From assembly GCA_002320935.1 (NCBI GenBank), contig DCLG01000039.1, positions 16,538-23,766 of the forward strand: DNA of 7,229 nt. The letters run 5' to 3'. The notes beneath the pieces are model-generated. The model was not told the origin of the DNA. It did not search any database and worked only from the letters and a program-made list of their open reading frames with translations. Source of the stretch: Pedobacter sp. UBA1654 (lineage in GTDB: Bacteria; Bacteroidota; Bacteroidia; Sphingobacteriales; Sphingobacteriaceae). Of the stretch, positions 6,703-7,229 are shown one piece after another (within the stretch, counting starts at the first letter, position 1; every line of letters begins with the position of its first letter). Made by a program: the position numbers and the translations under genes.

Positions 6703-7229
6703 TGCCGCAAGAATTACCTCAACTTCGGGATCTGGACTCCGGTGAAATCCTCTCGGAATATAGAACGGATGTAAAACGCCGTTCAGACAGACTCATTAAT
6801 TACTTCCTGGGCTTCTATTTCATTGGAGGATTATATCTTGCTACATTCTATGAAACCTGGAACATCGCGTTCGGGGTAGGTGGCGTTTCCCTGCTGGCAT
6901 ACTACTCCATAAAATGGTTCTTACCCGAATCCAACCTTTACCAATATGTACTCAGTGTATGTATGGGGGTGTTTATGGCGCAATTCATTTACCAAATGCA
7001 TGGTATGTTCGAGATGCACTTCTTTGCTTTTATCGGAAGTGCAATATTAATTACCTATCAAAATTGGAAGTTGCAGATCCCGATGCTCATATTTGTTGCC
7101 ATACATCACCTGTCACTCAATTACCTTCAAAGTTTAGGTGTAGAGGCGGTGTACTTTAGCAGCCTGAATGCCCTGGAGCTGCAAACCATGATCATCCATC
7201 TTGTACTTACGACGGTGATCTTTTTTACG
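6702..7229 (+). CDS. Multi-pass membrane protein, probable N-terminal sensor region of a signalling protein (3'-truncated)
   Basis: An ATG at 6702 overlaps the preceding TAA by one base and opens a frame of 176 codons that runs to the window edge without a stop. The first ~30 residues are charged and cytoplasmic-looking (MPQELPQLRDLDSGEILSEY, then a basic stretch). Hydrophobic segments follow at about 33-51, 53-72, 79-98, 103-120, 125-142 and from 160 on. Histidines sit in or beside the membrane segments: His100 and His106 in MHGMFEMHFF, His135-His136 in AIHHLSLNYLQ, and His166. This HGMxEMHF...HHLxxNYLQ pattern resembles, from memory, the multi-pass N-terminal sensor part of some chemotaxis receptors and histidine kinases, so a signalling output domain may lie beyond the edge. 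The output type cannot be seen. Coupling to the thioredoxin-like gene suggests a shared envelope or redox role. Confidence 0.78.
   Translation, partial: MPQELPQLRDLDSGEILSEYRTDVKRRSDRLINYFLGFYFIGGLYLATFYETWNIAFGVGGVSLLAYYSIKWFLPESNLYQYVLSVCMGVFMAQFIYQMHGMFEMHFFAFIGSAILITYQNWKLQIPMLIFVAIHHLSLNYLQSLGVEAVYFSSLNALELQTMIIHLVLTTVIFFT

Noticed and set aside
6914..7159. 81-codon + strand frame near the right edge
   Set aside because: It overlaps, in another frame, the longer membrane protein frame that starts at 6702 and shows coherent transmembrane segments and motifs.
1..7229. tRNA, rRNA, CRISPR, insertion sequence or defence/mobile genes
   Set aside because: Reading both strands I found no repeat array, transposase, integrase, structural RNA or toxin-antitoxin-like pair.

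Overview
The window looks like chromosomal DNA from a member of the Bacteroidota, most likely of the Sphingobacteriaceae/Chitinophagaceae type. This is an inference from four things. The genes lack clear Shine-Dalgarno sequences. Each of the three intergenic gaps holds a perfect match to the Bacteroidota -7 promoter element TAnnTTTG. The PAS sensor kinase has the flavour common in that phylum. A gluconate-2-dehydrogenase-subunit-3/GMC oxidoreductase pair is also present. All genes lie on the + strand. I see no tRNA, rRNA, CRISPR array, insertion sequence or phage gene, and no gene-free stretch longer than 300 bases.

Layout. (1) 1-1471: the 3' part of lutB (N-terminus cut by the window edge) overlaps lutC; this is the end of a lutABC-type L-lactate oxidation operon. 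(2) 1647-3533: a large soluble PAS-PAS-PAS sensor kinase of the HisKA_3/HPK7 type, apparently a single-gene unit with no response regulator beside it. Its H-box carries Arg-Asn where His-Asp is expected. (3) 3679-5937: a two-gene operon of a small subunit with an export signal (gluconate 2-dehydrogenase subunit 3 family) and a GMC-family FAD flavoprotein, closed by a strong hairpin terminator at 5956-6004. (4) 6109-7229: a membrane-anchored thioredoxin-fold protein with a C-P-C motif. It is joined by a TAATG stop/start overlap to a histidine-rich multi-pass membrane protein that runs off the right edge and resembles the N-terminal sensor part of a signalling protein.

How they fit together. 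Units 1 and 3 are both oxidative carbon metabolism: cytoplasmic lactate oxidation by an Fe-S complex, and probable periplasmic oxidation of a sugar or alcohol by a flavoprotein. The kinase between them could be a local regulator, but nothing in the sequence proves this. Unit 4 looks like a separate envelope redox/sensing pair.

I found no clearly new defence or mobile system. The points most worth a second look are the kinase without its phospho-acceptor histidine, the CPC-thioredoxin/membrane-sensor pair, and the hitchhiker-type export arrangement of the oxidoreductase pair.
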